From Candidatus Aerophobota bacterium (GTDB lineage Bacteria; Aerophobota; Aerophobia; Aerophobales; AE-B3A), in NCBI GenBank assembly GCA_030602105.1, contig JAUWAK010000004.1:1-21027 (forward strand): a stretch of 21,027 nt of DNA, read 5' to 3'. The position numbers and the translations under genes are program-made. The notes beneath the pieces were generated by a model. That model saw nothing but the letters and a program-made list of their open reading frames with translations. It did not search any database and was not told where the DNA came from. Of the stretch, positions 20,434-21,027 are shown in pieces (position 1 is the first letter of the stretch; each line of letters begins with the position of its first letter).

Positions 20434-21027
20434 GAAAACTGCTTCTATTTCTGATCATAGGAACATTCTGGCTCATCGTGGGCTCGAGTGTCTGCTCGGC
20501 CGAAGAAGCTAACCTGGATTCAATAACCGTAAATGTTGATTTTCAGGATACGGACCTAAGAAGAGCTCTACTGTTTATTTCTGTAGACACGGGATTGAGC
20601 ATCATTCCAGATGCTGACGTTATGGGAACGGTAACCGCTCGCTTTATAGATCAACCCGTACTGGAAGTTTTAGAGAGAATTCTGGAGGTTAACGATTGTG
20701 AGTACAAACTGGTGGGTAACATTATCCAGGTGATTAGGATTCCGGTAGTTAGCAAGATTCTTCCCCTAAAGTTTGCTCTTGCCTTCGAAGTAGCGGCCTC
20801 TGTTGAATCGCTTGTTCTTCTTTCCCCTAAGGGGACCCTCGAGGTAGATGAGGAAGCTAACAGCCTTCTCATCAGTGATAAGAGACCGTATCTCGAAGAG
20901 ATAGTTAGCTTCATCCAGGAGCTGGATGTCCCGGAAAAGCAGCTTCGCAGCAAGACCTTCAGTCCTCAATTTCTCAAGGTGGAAAGGTTAGCCTCTCTTA
21001 TCAAAGATCAGCTTACTGATAGGGGGA
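20430..21027 (+). CDS. pilQ: Type IV pilus secretin PilQ (N-terminal part, 3' truncated by window)
   Basis: The frame opened by GTG 20430 stays open to the window end for 199 codons. The product starts with a signal peptide (RKLLLFLIIGTFWLIVGSSVCSA, shown only in part as motif). An STN-type domain follows at about residues 33-90 (ITVNVDFQDTDLRRALLFIS, RILEVNDCEYKLVGNIIQV). A secretin N-domain comes next, with EEANSLLISDKRPYLEEIVS and IQELDVPEKQ, and then the start of a second N-domain. The beta-barrel part lies beyond the edge. Overlap with pilP and the pilMNOP order make PilQ very likely; no AMIN domain is seen before the STN part. Confidence 0.9.
   Translation, partial: MRKLLLFLIIGTFWLIVGSSVCSAEEANLDSITVNVDFQDTDLRRALLFISVDTGLSIIPDADVMGTVTARFIDQPVLEVLERILEVNDCEYKLVGNIIQVIRIPVVSKILPLKFALAFEVAASVESLVLLSPKGTLEVDEEANSLLISDKRPYLEEIVSFIQELDVPEKQLRSKTFSPQFLKVERLASLIKDQLTDRG

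Overview
The window is bacterial chromosomal DNA. Every gene I can support lies on the + strand, and coding density is high. Its left two thirds (about 1-13,567) is the conserved S10-spc-alpha ribosomal protein region. It starts inside rplB and continues rpsS-rplV-rpsC-rplP-rpmC-rpsQ-rplN-rplX-rplE-rpsN-rpsH-rplF-rplR-rpsE-rplO-secY-adk-map-infA-rpmJ-rpsM-rpsK-rpsD-rpoA-rplQ-truA. It encodes ribosomal proteins, the SecY translocon channel, adenylate kinase, methionine aminopeptidase, IF-1, RNA polymerase alpha and tRNA pseudouridine synthase A. The usual rpmD (L30) between rpsE and rplO is missing. The zinc-binding (C+) forms of S14, L36, S4 and L24 are used.

The right third (about 13,560-21,027) opens with a near-consensus sigma-70 type promoter that overlaps the truA stop codon. 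The order is mcsA-mcsB (protein-arginine kinase and its zinc-finger activator), tilS (tRNA-Ile lysidine synthetase), hisB (a stand-alone imidazoleglycerol-phosphate dehydratase), dtd (D-aminoacyl-tRNA deacylase) and pilM-pilN-pilO-pilP-pilQ (type IV pilus alignment complex and outer-membrane secretin, the last cut by the window edge). Junctions in this block are mostly 1-4 bases or short overlaps, so it may be one long transcription unit joining protein quality control, tRNA fidelity, histidine synthesis and pilus assembly.

Organism: the secretin and PilMNOP point to a cell with an outer membrane. McsA-McsB is best known from Firmicutes but also occurs in other lineages. Together with the missing L30, the zinc-type ribosomal proteins and frequent TTG/GTG starts with clear Shine-Dalgarno sites, this suggests a deep-branching or candidate diderm phylum. 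I cannot name the phylum from the sequence alone.

No IS element, CRISPR array, tRNA or rRNA gene was seen. No gene-free stretch exceeds 300 bases; the longest are rpsD-rpoA (199 bases) and adk-map (178 bases). Several spacers in the otherwise compact ribosomal cluster carry inverted repeats that could fold as RNA. The best are a possible three-way junction upstream of rpsN, a repeated motif on both sides of rpsH, a long-range stem between adk and map, and a multi-hairpin leader upstream of rpoA. These, the substituted DNA-contact positions in the RpoA C-terminal domain, and the altered AMP-pocket residues in Adk are the points most worth checking. I did not find convincing evidence of a wholly new system; most of the window is well-conserved housekeeping DNA.
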